From NCBI GenBank assembly GCA_047602475.1, contig JASGHE010000007.1:1-64000 (forward strand): DNA of 64,000 nucleotides, in the 5' to 3' direction. Under the pieces are notes generated by a model. That model saw nothing but the letters and a program-made list of their open reading frames with translations. It made no database searches and was not told the origin of the DNA. The position numbers and the translations under genes are program-made. Shown one piece after another: positions 18,854 to 28,202 of the stretch (the stretch's first letter is position 1; each line of letters begins with the position of its first letter). This stretch comes from JAEUIE01 sp047602475. Lineage in GTDB: Bacteria; Planctomycetota; Planctomycetia; Gemmatales; HRBIN36.

Positions 18854-19588
18854 ATGATGAGTGCGACCATCATCACCGGCGGCGGTTCCGGCATAGGAAG
18901 GGCCGCCGCAATCGCGATCGGCGCGGCAGGGCGGCACGTCGTCGTGTGCGACCGCCTTGCCGCCGCCGCGACCGAGACGTGCCGGCTGACCGAAGAGGCC
19001 GGCGGATCGGCGCGGGCGGCCGTGATCGACCTGGCCGATGCCGAAGCGACGGACGCGATGGTGGCGGATGTGGCGCGACGCGAGGGCGTGTCGGCCCTGA
19101 TCCACAGTGCCGGGCTGTTCCCGCAGCTGAGCTTCGCGGAGGCTTCGCTCGACGATCTCGATGCGGTGATGGCCGTCAATTTCCGCGCGGCCTTCGTGCT
19201 GGCCAAGGCGTGCGCTGGGGCCATGCCGGCCGGCGGATCGCTCGTCTTCCTGACGTCCGGCGCGGGGCTGCTGGAGCATGCAGGCGACCCGTTCCAGCGG
19301 CCCTTCTCGCTCTACGGCGCGTCGAAGGCGGCGCTCGATCGCTGGGCGCTGGGCATCGCGCCGGACCTGGCGGAGGCCGGCATCGCCGTTGCGACCCTCA
19401 CGCCCGGCGCGGTCGTCGATACGCCGGGAACGGCGGCGGTGCGCGGCGATCGCTTCGACACCATGGCCCGTATCGCGCCCGACACGGTTGGCCGGGCGCT
19501 GGCGTGGCTGACGGCCGAGCCGCGCATGGGCGTTGCGGGACGGCGGCTCAACGCGCTGGAATTCGGGAAAGGCTGGGGTTCGGAATGA
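18854..19588 (+). CDS. Short-chain dehydrogenase/reductase
   Basis: An intact 244-residue SDR. The cofactor motif is TGGGSGIGRAAAIAIG (residues 8-23). An aspartate in VVVCDRL follows the second strand and suggests NAD. The active site is Ser135 in FLTSGAG with Tyr154 and Lys158 in FSLYGASKAALDRW. The start is set at the ATG at 18854, after GGGAGC; an upstream ATG at 18782 is in frame but lacks a ribosome site and adds residues unlike an SDR. It probably oxidises a secondary alcohol to the ketone that the monooxygenases use; the substrate is not known. A GC-rich inverted repeat follows its stop directly. Confidence 0.85.
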   Translation: MMSATIITGGGSGIGRAAAIAIGAAGRHVVVCDRLAAAATETCRLTEEAGGSARAAVIDLADAEATDAMVADVARREGVSALIHSAGLFPQLSFAEASLDDLDAVMAVNFRAAFVLAKACAGAMPAGGSLVFLTSGAGLLEHAGDPFQRPFSLYGASKAALDRWALGIAPDLAEAGIAVATLTPGAVVDTPGTAAVRGDRFDTMARIAPDTVGRALAWLTAEPRMGVAGRRLNALEFGKGWGSE

Positions 19589-19721
19589 TCCTCCCCCGCC
19601 AGGGGGAGGTGGCGCCGAACGCGACGGAGGGGGAGGGGGGCGGCGTCCTCTTGACGAGTTCTTCCAGACCGCCCCCTCCGTCAGCGCTGACGCGCTGCCA
19701 CCTCCCCCTGGCGGGGGAGGA
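19589..19721. repeat. 24-bp perfect inverted repeat between convergent SDR genes
   Basis: The arms at 19589-19612 and 19698-19721 are exact reverse complements (TCCTCCCCCGCCAGGGGGAG and onward); each is itself a hairpin. An inner pair of GGAGGGGG-type sequences extends the stem. It lies between two convergent genes and probably terminates both. Confidence 0.8.
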
Positions 19722-19732
19722 GTGATGCCACC

Positions 19733-20578
19733 CTAGACCCGCATGCCGCCATCGACGAACAGGGTCTGGCCGGTCATGAAGCTGGCATCGTCGCTGGCGA
19801 GGAAGGCCGCGACCGACGCCATTTCGCTCGGATCGGCGGCGCGGCCCATCGGGATGCGGCCGGCGATGAAGCGGTCCATCATCTCCTGCACCGTCGTGCC
19901 GGGATTCTGTGCGGCGACATATTCGTAGCGCTGGCGCACATAGGGCGTCAGCGTGATGCCCGGCGCGAAGGCGTTCACCCGGATGTTCTTCGCCGCGAGC
20001 TCGATCGCCAGCGTCCTGGTCAGCGCCGTCACCGCATATTTGGCCGCCGAATAGGCCGAGATTCCGGCCGCGCCGTGATAGGCGGAAATGGACGTCGTGT
20101 TGACGATCGCACCTTTGCCCTGCCGCAGGATGTGCGGCACGACATGCTTGCAGCACAGGAACACCGAATCCAGGCTGGCCGAGAGCGTATAGTCCCAGTC
20201 GGCGCGATCCAGCTGCGACACCGGCGTCTGATCGACCGGCCCGGCGCCGGTGCCCCCCGCCGCATTGTTGAAGAGCAGGTCGATGCGGCCGAGCCTGCCG
20301 GCCACCTCCTCCATCATCGCCTGCACCTCGGCCTCGTCGGTGACGTCGGCGCGCACGGCCAGGCCCTTGCGGCCCGACCGTTCGAGGCCATCGGCCGTGG
20401 CGCTCAGATCCTCCCAGGTGCCGAACTTCTCGCGCGGCACCTCCGGGCGGTCGCGGCACAGATCGACGACGGCGACAGTCGCGCCTTCACTGGTCAGACG
20501 ATGGGCGATGGCGCCGCCGATGCCGCCCTCACGGCCGGCACCGGTGACGATGGCGACCTTGCCTTCGAAGCGGTTCAT
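19733..20578 (-). CDS. Short-chain dehydrogenase/reductase
   Basis: An intact 281-residue SDR. It has the cofactor loop VTGAGREGGIGGAIAHRL (residues 11-28), NNAAGGT near 104-110, and active-site Ser163, Tyr176 and Lys180 (NTTSISAYHG, AGISAYSAAKYAV). An insertion between strands 2 and 3 (DRPEVPREKFGTWEDLSAT) makes it longer than the classical SDR. The C-terminus SFMTGQTLFVDGGMRV is typical. It starts 13 bases after the TonB receptor stop and is in the same operon. The reaction is likely alcohol/ketone interconversion on a pathway intermediate; specificity is unknown. Confidence 0.85.
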   Translation of the reverse strand: MNRFEGKVAIVTGAGREGGIGGAIAHRLTSEGATVAVVDLCRDRPEVPREKFGTWEDLSATADGLERSGRKGLAVRADVTDEAEVQAMMEEVAGRLGRIDLLFNNAAGGTGAGPVDQTPVSQLDRADWDYTLSASLDSVFLCCKHVVPHILRQGKGAIVNTTSISAYHGAAGISAYSAAKYAVTALTRTLAIELAAKNIRVNAFAPGITLTPYVRQRYEYVAAQNPGTTVQEMMDRFIAGRIPMGRAADPSEMASVAAFLASDDASFMTGQTLFVDGGMRV

Positions 20579-20591
20579 CAGAAGCGGACGC

Positions 20592-22935
20592 CTAGAATCT
20601 CACCGTCGCCTGTACCGCCACCGACCGGAACTCGTCCATCGCGCTGATCGACCGGGCCGTGCCGGTGATCGAGGCCGGGAAACGGATCGCGGACCCGCGC
20701 GTATGCTCGTCGAAGATGTTGCGGCCGATCAGCGCGATGCTCCAGCGGTCGTCCTGCGGCCCGAAGGCCAGGCGTCCGTCCACCTTCACCCAGCCATCCT
20801 GGAGACCCCAGATCGGGCTGTAGCCGTCGGCGATATAATAGTCCGACCGGAACTGCGCATTGGCGCTGCTCTCCAGCCGGTAGGAGCCGATCGGCAGGCG
20901 GTGCTGGAAGCCGACATTGCCGCTCCAGTCCGGCGCGAACTGCAGCGGCAGGCCGGCGATATTGTGCGCAGCAATGCTCACCGGATCGGCCGAATTGCAC
21001 TGCGCCAGCGTCTCGTACGCCAGGCACGGCGCGCCGGGATAATCGAGGAAGCGGGCGTTGAGATAGGCGAGGCTGGCGTTGAACGTCAGCGTGCTGGACG
21101 GCCGCAGCTGCAGCTCCGCCTCGAACCCTTCCGCGCGGGCCGATGCGGCGTTGCGGGTGAAGAAGGTGCGGCGATCGGGATCATAAGCCGATTGCTGCAG
21201 ATCGTCGAAATCGGTGCGGAACACGGTGAGGTTCACCGTCGCCCGATTGTCGAGGAACTGCATGCGAAGGCCCGCTTCATAGTTGGTCGATCGTTCGGGG
21301 CGGAACTGGAAGCCCTCCGCCGCGACATTGTAGGTGTTCGACACGAAGCCGCCCGACTTCGAACCGCGCGCCCAGGTCGCGTAGAACATGATGTTCGGCG
21401 CCAGGTTGACCTGAACGATCACCGACGGATCGAGATAATCCTCGTCCAGGCTGCCCGTCCGCGTCGGTCCGATCGCGTTCAGCGCGGTGCCGGAGACGGT
21501 GCGCGACGTGAAGATCGCATCCTTGTTGGTCTGCGAATAGCGCAGGCCGCCGATCAGGCGCAGCCACGGCGTCAGATGGGCCGTCGCCTGTCCGTAGAGC
21601 GAGAAGCTGTTCTGGTCCTGGCTGAAGTCGGTCGATTGCCGGCCGGTGATGGTGCCGCCGATCAGCCGGTAATAGGTGTCCTGGTGGAGCTGATAGTCGG
21701 ACGTGTCGTAGATAGGCGCCGACGACATATTCGAGGAACTGGTCGGACGGCGAGGTCAGGCGGATCTCGCCCGACCATTGGGTGAAATCCTCCGGAAAGC
21801 CGTTGGCGAAGCGCGAATTGGTGGTCGGTGCGCCGATCGTGCCGTCGGGATTGGTCTCGTCATAATTGGTGACGCGCTCGGTCGTGAAACTGGAATAGCC
21901 GGCAATGGCGGTCAGCGTGTGGCGGCCGATGCCGATCGATGCGTTGATGACGCCGTTCCAGCTTTCGATGCCGCTGAGCTCGGCGACGCCGGACCCGGCA
22001 TAATTGTCGGAGATGTAGCGGGTGCTGCCGAAGTCGCTGGGATAGAGCGAGTCCGCGAGCGAGCCGGACACCGACACGCCGCCCGTCAGCCGGTGCCGAC
22101 CATATTCTATCTTGCCGGTGACATCGACATTCTCGGACGGCCGCCAGCGCAGGGTCAGGCGGGCGAGCTCGTCGCGAAGCTGCGGGTCGTTGTCGCCGTC
22201 GAAGCGGTTGAGGATATAGCCCTGCTGGTCGGTGAACTGGCCGGCCAGGCGAATGCTGAGCGTGTCCGTCAGCGGCGCACTGACGACGCCGGTGATGGTG
22301 AAGCCCTCCCGCTCGAAATCATAGGCGGCGGAGGCATAGCCTTCGAACTGGCCGTTCGGCCGGGCCGAGACCAGGCTGATCGCGCCGGCCGCCGTGTTGC
22401 GGCCGAACAGGGCGCCCTGCGGCCCGCGCAGCACCTCCATGCGCTCAAGGTCGAAGAAAGGCGCGGTGAACTGCGCGCCGCGACCGCCATAGATGCCGTC
22501 GAGATAGACCGACACCTCCTGGTCGAACGCCACGTTGTTCGGGCCGGAGCCGAAGCCGCGGATGTAGACGACCGGGTTCACGCCGGAGTTCAGGATGGCG
22601 AGGTTGGGCACATAGGCCTGGATGCTGCGCAGGTCGGTGATGCCCATGCGCTGGATGTCGTCGCCCGAGATCGCGGCGACGGAGACCGGCACGTCCTGCA
22701 GCCGCTGCTCGCGCCGCTGGGCGGTGACGATGATGTCGCCGAGCGACTGGCCTTCCGACTGGGCCGCCGGCTGCTCGGCAGGCTGGGCGGGCTGCGACGC
22801 GTCGATCGTCGCGCTGGCGGGCTGATCGGCCGGATCGACCGCACCTGCCCGGGCGAAAGCCGCCCCCGGCATGGCGAGGACCAGGGCAACGAGCGGAAGA
22901 GCCGTCCGTGCATTCAACCTGCGCATGCTGATCAT
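20592..22935 (-). CDS. TonB-dependent outer-membrane receptor 2 (one frameshift)
   Basis: A receptor of about 780 residues with a signal peptide (LPLVALVLAMPGAAFARA), a proline/alanine linker, and a plug with DIIVTAQRREQRLQDVPVSV, IQAYVPNLAILNSG, VVYIRGFGSGPNN and MEVLRGPQGALFGRNTAAG. The beta-barrel ends in FRSVAVQATVRF, with a terminal aromatic residue as needed for insertion. One frame change near 21710 splits it. The start at 22935 has GAGGGG upstream. Two operator-like sites lie further upstream at 23023 and 23119. It should take up a bulky or hydrophobic substrate using TonB energy. It is a paralogue of receptor 1, sharing the same AQRREQRLQDVP segment. Confidence 0.9.
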
Positions 22936-23022
22936 TCAAATCCCCTCTTGCCCCGAGGCGCTTCGGCGCCTTCGCATCATTTCCAGTGGCGCTTTGGCGC
23001 CTTCGCATTCACTACGCCATAA

Positions 23023-23032
23023 TTGCATGCAG
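23023..23032. promoter_or_regulatory. TTGCATGCAG operator variant (site 5a)
   Basis: Nine of ten bases match the consensus palindrome. It lies 88 bases upstream of TonB receptor 2. Confidence 0.5.
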
Positions 23033-23118
23033 ATTTCAAGCGGAGTTAAGCGGACTCTCTGTGCAATGTTGCGCAAATCCCACATCAAAGGTCGTATTTG
23101 CGTGAAATCTGACTATAT

Positions 23119-23128
23119 ATGCATGCAA
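23119..23128. promoter_or_regulatory. ATGCATGCAA operator variant (site 5b)
   Basis: Nine of ten bases match. It lies 184 bases upstream of TonB receptor 2 and just past the 3' end of the MFS gene. The 14-base string TGCAATGTTGCGCA at 23062-23075, between sites 5a and 5b, also occurs at 6711-6724. Confidence 0.45.
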
Positions 23129-23172
23129 TCTGCGTGACTGATCAAAGACCCCGGAAGGGGGAGACGCGCGCT

Positions 23173-24499
23173 CTATCGGGCGCTATCGACGGCCTCGGAC
23201 TCGACCGGCCGGGCCAGCGCCTCGGCCAGCCGGCGGGCGGGCGCCCGGCCCCACAGGATGAAAAGCGCCGTGAGGCCGATCGATATGCCGGTCGTCAGCG
23301 CCAGCGCCTTGCCGATCCCGGCCGGGCCGCCGAACACATGGTCGGATGCGAACGCCGTCAGGGTCGGCGCGATGCCGAGACCCGCAATGGTGATGCAGGT
23401 CGTGTAGAGCGCCGCCATCAGCCCGCGCATGCGCCCCGGTGACAGGCTCTGCACCATCGCCGCCTGCAGGCCGCCGATCATGCTCGCGGCCATGATCGCC
23501 GCGCAGAAGAGGATCGCGGACAGCAAAAGGTCGCCGGTCAGATAGGCGCCGACGAACAGCACGCCCGACGCGAGCGCGGCCCATAGCGACACGCCGATCG
23601 GCGCATCGATCCGCCCGCCCCGCGCCAGCCGGTCGGACAAGAGCCCGCCGCCGATCACCCCCATCGTCCCGAGCACGCCGTAGCCGAGGCCGAACAGCAG
23701 GCCGACCTGCGCCGGGCTCGAAACCGTGAAGCCGCATGTAATAAGCCGGCCCCCACACCTGAAACGCATAGCCGTTGACCGCGATGAACGAGAAACCCGC
23801 AAAGGTCGGCAGGATCGCGCGGGCATTGGTCATGACGTGGTGGACGGCGTCGCCCCAGGTCGGTGGCTGCGCATCCTCGACGCCTGTCAGGCGCCGCGCC
23901 GGCTCCCGCACTGTCAGGCCGACGAGCAGCGCCACCAGCAGCCCCGGAAGGCCGACCACCACGAACACCAATTGCCACGGCGCCAGCGGCAGATCGGTCG
24001 ATACGCCCATCGCCCATTGCACCACTTGCCCGCCGGCGAGGATCGCAAGTCCCCCGCCGATCGAGGCCCCGCACGCGAAGATCGCCATGGCGAGGCCGCG
24101 CCGGGCGGGCGGGAAATAATCGGCGATCATCGAATAGGCGGAGGGGTTGAGGCTCCCCTCGCCCACCCCCACGGCCGCGCGCGCCAGGAACAGCAGCCAG
24201 AAGGTCGATGCAAAGCCGCAGCCGACCGTCGCCATGCTCCAAAGGGCGATGCCGAGGACGACGGCATTGCGGCGGCTGTGCCGGTCCACCCATCGCCCGA
24301 ACACGAAGGCGAACAGGACGTAGCAGAGCGCGAAGGCCGCCCCCGCGAGCAGGCTCACTTCGCTGTCCGTCAGGTGCAAGGCGGCGCGGATCGGATCGAT
24401 CAGCAGGCTGAGCACCAGCCGGTCGAGGAAGGAGAAGGCACTCGCCAGCATCAGGCAGGCGACGACCCAATAAGCGTATGGGGCGGGCTTTTCCGTCAT
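23173..24499 (-). CDS. MFS transporter (spinster-like), one frameshift
   Basis: A 12-helix major facilitator of about 440 residues. Readable hallmarks are SFLDRLVLSLLIDPI, LTDSEVSLLAGAAFALCYVL, the loop GRWVDRHSRRN, GVGEGSLNPSAYSMIADYFP, PPARRGLAMAIFACGASIGG, FVVVGLPGLLVALLVGL and, after a frame change near 23735, VGLLFGLGYGVLGTMGVIGG and MRGLMAALYTTCITIAGLGI. The ATG at 24499 overlaps the stop of the CMD-family gene (ATGA). It probably moves the growth substrate or an acid intermediate over the inner membrane; direction and substrate are unknown. Confidence 0.85.
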
Positions 24500-25146
24500 G
24501 AGCGTGACGGAAGCGGCGTCGGCGCCCGGTCCACGGACTCGTACTCCGGCGGCGAGGGCATCTCCTTCACCCGCTCGTCATAATCGTCATGTTCGAGGCG
24601 CAGCGCGCGGATCATGCCGGCGTTCATCGTGAACATCGACGCGATGTAGGTCAGCTCGACGATCTGCTCCTTGTCGAACGCCGCCTTCAGCGCAGCGAAC
24701 AGCCCGTCGCTGGTGCGGCCATGATCGAGGGCGATGCAGTCGGCATAGGCCAGCACCGCGCGTTCCGTGGCATCGAAGGCATCGGAAATCTGCCAGTTCG
24801 GAATCGCATCCAGCGCCTCCTCGGCATAGCCCAGCCCGCGCAAAATCTTGCGATGCTCGGAGAACATCCAGCGGCACGAACAGGTCCAGCCGACCCGCGC
24901 GATCGCCAGCTCCATATATTGGAGCGGGAGCTTCCGCGCCTTCGACTGCTTCACGTAGAAGCCGCGCACCGCATGCTCCAGCACGTCGGGCGCATGGGCG
25001 AACACCGCCTCGAAATTGCCCGGCGCGCCGGACGCGGTCTGACCCGGATCGGTCGCCGGATCGCGGCCCGGAAACTTGCGGTCGTACATGAAGAGGACGA
25101 GCGGATCGGTCACGTCCTTGCGGCTGACCAGGCTGAGGCGAGGCAT
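24496..25146 (-). CDS. Carboxymuconolactone decarboxylase-family (AhpD-like) protein
   Basis: An intact 216-residue protein. The core helix pair MELAIARVGWTCSCRWMFSE and HRKILRGLG resembles the CMD/AhpD active region, but the cysteines are spaced as C-x-C instead of the usual C-x-x-C. The rest (ALDAIPNWQISDAFDATERA, LAYADCIALDHGRTSD, EQIVELTYIASMFTMNAGMI) fits the family. Such proteins act as peroxidases, decarboxylases or lactone-handling enzymes. It starts 14 bases after the second Baeyer-Villiger monooxygenase gene and overlaps the MFS start, so all three are in one operon. A role in lactone processing is possible but unproven. Confidence 0.8.
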   Translation of the reverse strand: MPRLSLVSRKDVTDPLVLFMYDRKFPGRDPATDPGQTASGAPGNFEAVFAHAPDVLEHAVRGFYVKQSKARKLPLQYMELAIARVGWTCSCRWMFSEHRKILRGLGYAEEALDAIPNWQISDAFDATERAVLAYADCIALDHGRTSDGLFAALKAAFDKEQIVELTYIASMFTMNAGMIRALRLEHDDYDERVKEMPSPPEYESVDRAPTPLPSRS

Positions 25147-25160
25147 GTTGTTCCCCTTCC

Positions 25161-26942
25161 TTATTCGATCACAAGACCCTGCATCCCATCGGCGCGCCAT
25201 GCCCGGATCAGATTGTGGAATGCGATCGGCCCGCCGCCGAAATATTCGTCGGAGCGGCTGATCCCCACGCCCACCTTGCCCTTGTCGTTGAAATTGCCGG
25301 GGGTGCAGTTGCGCTGGAAGTCGTGGAAGCCCTTGTCCTTCGCGCGGATGGTGGCGACCCATTCGGCCTCGGCCTCGGGCGTCGGCTCGATTTGGGTGGC
25401 GTGGCGATCGTGCGCCGCCTTCAGCACGTCGGCGATATGCTCGGCCTGCTCGTCCAGGCAGTAGGTGATGGCGAAGGCCAGGCCGTTCTGCGACCCGCCC
25501 ATGTGGAACAGGTTCGGGAAGCCGTCCGAATAGAAGCCGTGGAGCGTGCGCATGCCGACCGACCATTCGTCGGCCAGCGACTTGCCGTCGCGGCCGAAGA
25601 TGGGATGCCCCTTCTGCTGCGAGCGGGTCGAGTAAGCGTTGCCGAAGTCGAAGCCGGTGGCGAGGATCAGGACGTCGATCGGGTAATGTTCGCCCCGGAA
25701 GACGAAGCCGTCGGCGGTGAAGCCGTCCAGGCCGCGTCCGTCCGTGTCGATCAGGGTGACGTTGGGTCGGTTGAAGCTCGGCAGATAGTCGTCGTTGAAG
25801 GTCGGCCGCTTGCAGAACTGCCGATACCAGGGCTTCAGCGCTTCGGCCGTTTCGGAATCCTCGACCAGATTGCCGATGCGGTCGCGGATGGCGTTCATCT
25901 TGATGAAGTCGGCAATCTCCAGCTTGGTCTGGATGTCGCCCACGTCCGCGCCATCGACCGGAATGTTGGTCGCGCCCAGACTGCGCACGACGTCGGTCCA
26001 GCCGTCGCCGACCATGTCCTCGTCCTGCGGAACGCCGGTGGTGAGAGACGTGAAATTCTCCCGGCGGCGGCGCTGCCAGCCCGGCTCGAACGCCTTCACC
26101 GCGCCGGCATCGACCGGCGCATTGCCGCGCAGATCGACGCTCGAAGGCGTGCGCTGGACGACATAGAGGTGGCCGGCGGATGCGGCGACGTGCGGCACCA
26201 CCTGGATCGCCGTCGCACCGGTGCCGATGACGGCGACGCGTTTCCCCGCGAGGCCGGTCAGCCCGCCATTGGTGTCACCCTTCGTGTAATCATAATCCCA
26301 CCGACTGGTGTGGAAGACGCGCCCCGCGAAATCGCCGATGCCGGGAATGCCGGGCAGCTTGGGACGGTCGAGGATGCCGTTGGTGCGGATCACGAACCGT
26401 GCCTTGAACGCATCCCCGCGATCGGTGCTCACCAGCCATTTGCGTTCGTCGTCCAGCCAGCGCAGCTCCGTCACCGCCGTCTGGAACAAGGCATCGTCAT
26501 AGAGGCCGAAGTGGTGCGCGATGCGGTGGGCGTGGGCGAGAATTTCCGGTCCGCGCGTGTAGCGCTCGGTCGGGATATATCCGGTCTCCTCCAGAAGCGG
26601 CAGGTAGACCAGCGCCTCGATATCGCACTGGATGCCGGGATAGCGGTTCCAGTACCAGGTGCCGCCGAAATCGCCCGCCTTCTCGACATAGCGGATACCG
26701 CCGATGCCGCGCTTCTTCAGCTCGGCGCCCACGGACAAACCACCGAAGCCGCCGCCGACGATCAGCACGTTCACTTCGTCGGCCACGGTGGCGCGGCTGA
26801 AGCCCGGCTCGACATTGGGGTCGTCGGCAAAGCGGCCGAGATCCCCCACCGGCGCCACATATTGCGCGGCGCCTTCGTCATGGAGGCGCTTGTCGCGCTC
26901 CAGCCGGTATTTCTCGCGCAGTTCCGCCGGGTCGAAGCCCAA
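25161..26942 (-). CDS. Baeyer-Villiger monooxygenase, CPDMO/steroid monooxygenase-like
   Basis: An intact 593-residue flavoprotein. The N-terminal extension (LREKYRLERDKRLHDEGAAQ) is a trait of the longer Type I enzymes such as cyclopentadecanone and steroid monooxygenases. The FAD motif is VLIVGGGFGGLSVGAELKKR (residues 59-78), followed by GGTWYWNRYPGIQCD. The family fingerprint is FAGRVFHTSRWD (205-216), and the NADPH motif is VAVIGTGATAIQ. The reaction is insertion of oxygen next to a ketone, with NADPH and O2, to give an ester or lactone. The start is the TTG at 26942, 13 bases after the acyl-CoA dehydrogenase stop; the ribosome site is weak. Substrate is probably cyclic or large, by analogy only. 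Confidence 0.9.
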   Translation of the reverse strand: MGFDPAELREKYRLERDKRLHDEGAAQYVAPVGDLGRFADDPNVEPGFSRATVADEVNVLIVGGGFGGLSVGAELKKRGIGGIRYVEKAGDFGGTWYWNRYPGIQCDIEALVYLPLLEETGYIPTERYTRGPEILAHAHRIAHHFGLYDDALFQTAVTELRWLDDERKWLVSTDRGDAFKARFVIRTNGILDRPKLPGIPGIGDFAGRVFHTSRWDYDYTKGDTNGGLTGLAGKRVAVIGTGATAIQVVPHVAASAGHLYVVQRTPSSVDLRGNAPVDAGAVKAFEPGWQRRRRENFTSLTTGVPQDEDMVGDGWTDVVRSLGATNIPVDGADVGDIQTKLEIADFIKMNAIRDRIGNLVEDSETAEALKPWYRQFCKRPTFNDDYLPSFNRPNVTLIDTDGRGLDGFTADGFVFRGEHYPIDVLILATGFDFGNAYSTRSQQKGHPIFGRDGKSLADEWSVGMRTLHGFYSDGFPNLFHMGGSQNGLAFAITYCLDEQAEHIADVLKAAHDRHATQIEPTPEAEAEWVATIRAKDKGFHDFQRNCTPGNFNDKGKVGVGISRSDEYFGGGPIAFHNLIRAWRADGMQGLVIE

Positions 26943-26954
26943 AGAATCGCCGAC

Positions 26955-28192
26955 TCAGGCCTCCGCATGATGCTTGAATTCCCTGCGCGCGATGACGCGG
27001 GAATGGACCTTGTCCGGCCCATCGACCAGCCGCATCGTCCGCGTCTTGGCGAACAGGGCGGCCAGCCCGAAATCCTGGGCGACGCCGGCGCCGCCATGCG
27101 CCTGGATCGCATCGTCGATCACCTTCAGCGCGACATGCGGCACGGCCAGCTTGATCATCGACACGTCGGTGCGCGACCTTGCGCCCCTCGTGTTGGTCGA
27201 GGAGCGCGGCGCAGCGCAGGGTCAGCAGCCGGCACATCTCGATATCCACCCGCGCCCGCGCGACGCGCTCCTCCCAGATCGACTGTTCGGACAGCATCTT
27301 GCCGAACGCCCGGCGAGTGAGCAGGCGCCTGCACATCGCCTCCAGCGCCGCCTCGGCGACACCGATCGTGCGCATGCAATGGTGGATGCGGCCGGGGCCC
27401 AGCCGCCCCTGCGCGATCTCGAACCCGCGCCCCTCGCCCAGGATCAGGTTCTCGGCCGGCACGCGAACATCCTTCAGGACCACCTCGCCATGGCCGTGCG
27501 GGGCGTCGTCATAGCCGAACACGGTCAGCATGCGGACGATCTCGACCCCCGGCGTGTCGCGCGGGACGATGATCTGGCTCTGCTGCTGGTGGGGAGCCGC
27601 GTCCGGATCGGTCTTGCCCATGACGATCAGCAGGTCGCAGTCCGGATCGCCGACCCCGGTCGACCACCATTTGCGCCCGTTGACGACATAGTGATCGCCG
27701 TCGCGCACGATCCGCGCCTCGACATTGGTGGCGTCGGAACTGGCGACCTGCGGCTCGGTCATCAGATAGGCGGAACGGGTCTCGCCATGCATCAAAGGCG
27801 TCAGCCAGCGCTCCTGCTGCGCCGGCGATCCGTAGCGGCAGCAGCAATTCCATGTTGCCGGTGTCGGGCGGCGCGCAGTTGAACACCGCGGGAGGCGACA
27901 TTCCATGCGGCCCATCATCTCGGCGAGCGGCGCATATTCGAGGTTGGTGAGGCCCGGCGTCGAACCGGTAGCCATGCGCCGCATGGGCGAGAGCGGCCGG
28001 CGGCATGAACAGGTTCCACAGGCCCGCATCCTTCGCCGCCGCCTGCATGGCGTTCAGGATCGGCGGGCGGCGCCAGCGGTCCTGGCCGAGCTGTTCGTGA
28101 TAGTTACGCGCGTTCGGCCGGACATGGGCGTCCATGAAGGCGTCGAGCCGCGCCAGCCAGTCCCGCTGCTTGTCGGAATAGTCGAAGTCCAT
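26955..28192 (-). CDS. Acyl-CoA dehydrogenase, ACAD11/LvaC type (frameshifted)
   Basis: Matches the dehydrogenase half of ACAD10/ACAD11 and LvaC, which remove the phosphate from 4-phosphoacyl-CoA to yield an enoyl-CoA. Key stretches are YLMTEPQVASSDATNVEARI, VVNGRKWWSTGVGDPDCDLL, VEIVRMLTVFGYDDAPHGHG, ILGEGRGFEIAQGRLGPGRI with IHHCMRTIGVAEAALE, and the C-terminal IQAHGGAGVAQDFGLAALFA. The start ATG at 28192 has GGGAG upstream. Frame changes occur near 27175, 27840, 27900 and 27985. It lies between an enoyl-CoA hydratase and the Baeyer-Villiger gene in a minus-strand operon. The separate kinase partner is at 1461-2559. Confidence 0.85.
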
Positions 28193-28202
28193 GAGGCTCC
28201 CG

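Noticed and set aside
25215..27320. Long plus-strand open frame of 701 codons
   Set aside because: It lies antisense to the intact Baeyer-Villiger gene and the 3' part of the acyl-CoA dehydrogenase gene and is low in complexity (R, A, G, D rich), as expected for GC-rich antisense frames.
27365..27385. GCATGCAA as another operator copy
   Set aside because: It lies inside the coding part of the acyl-CoA dehydrogenase gene and lacks the full palindrome.
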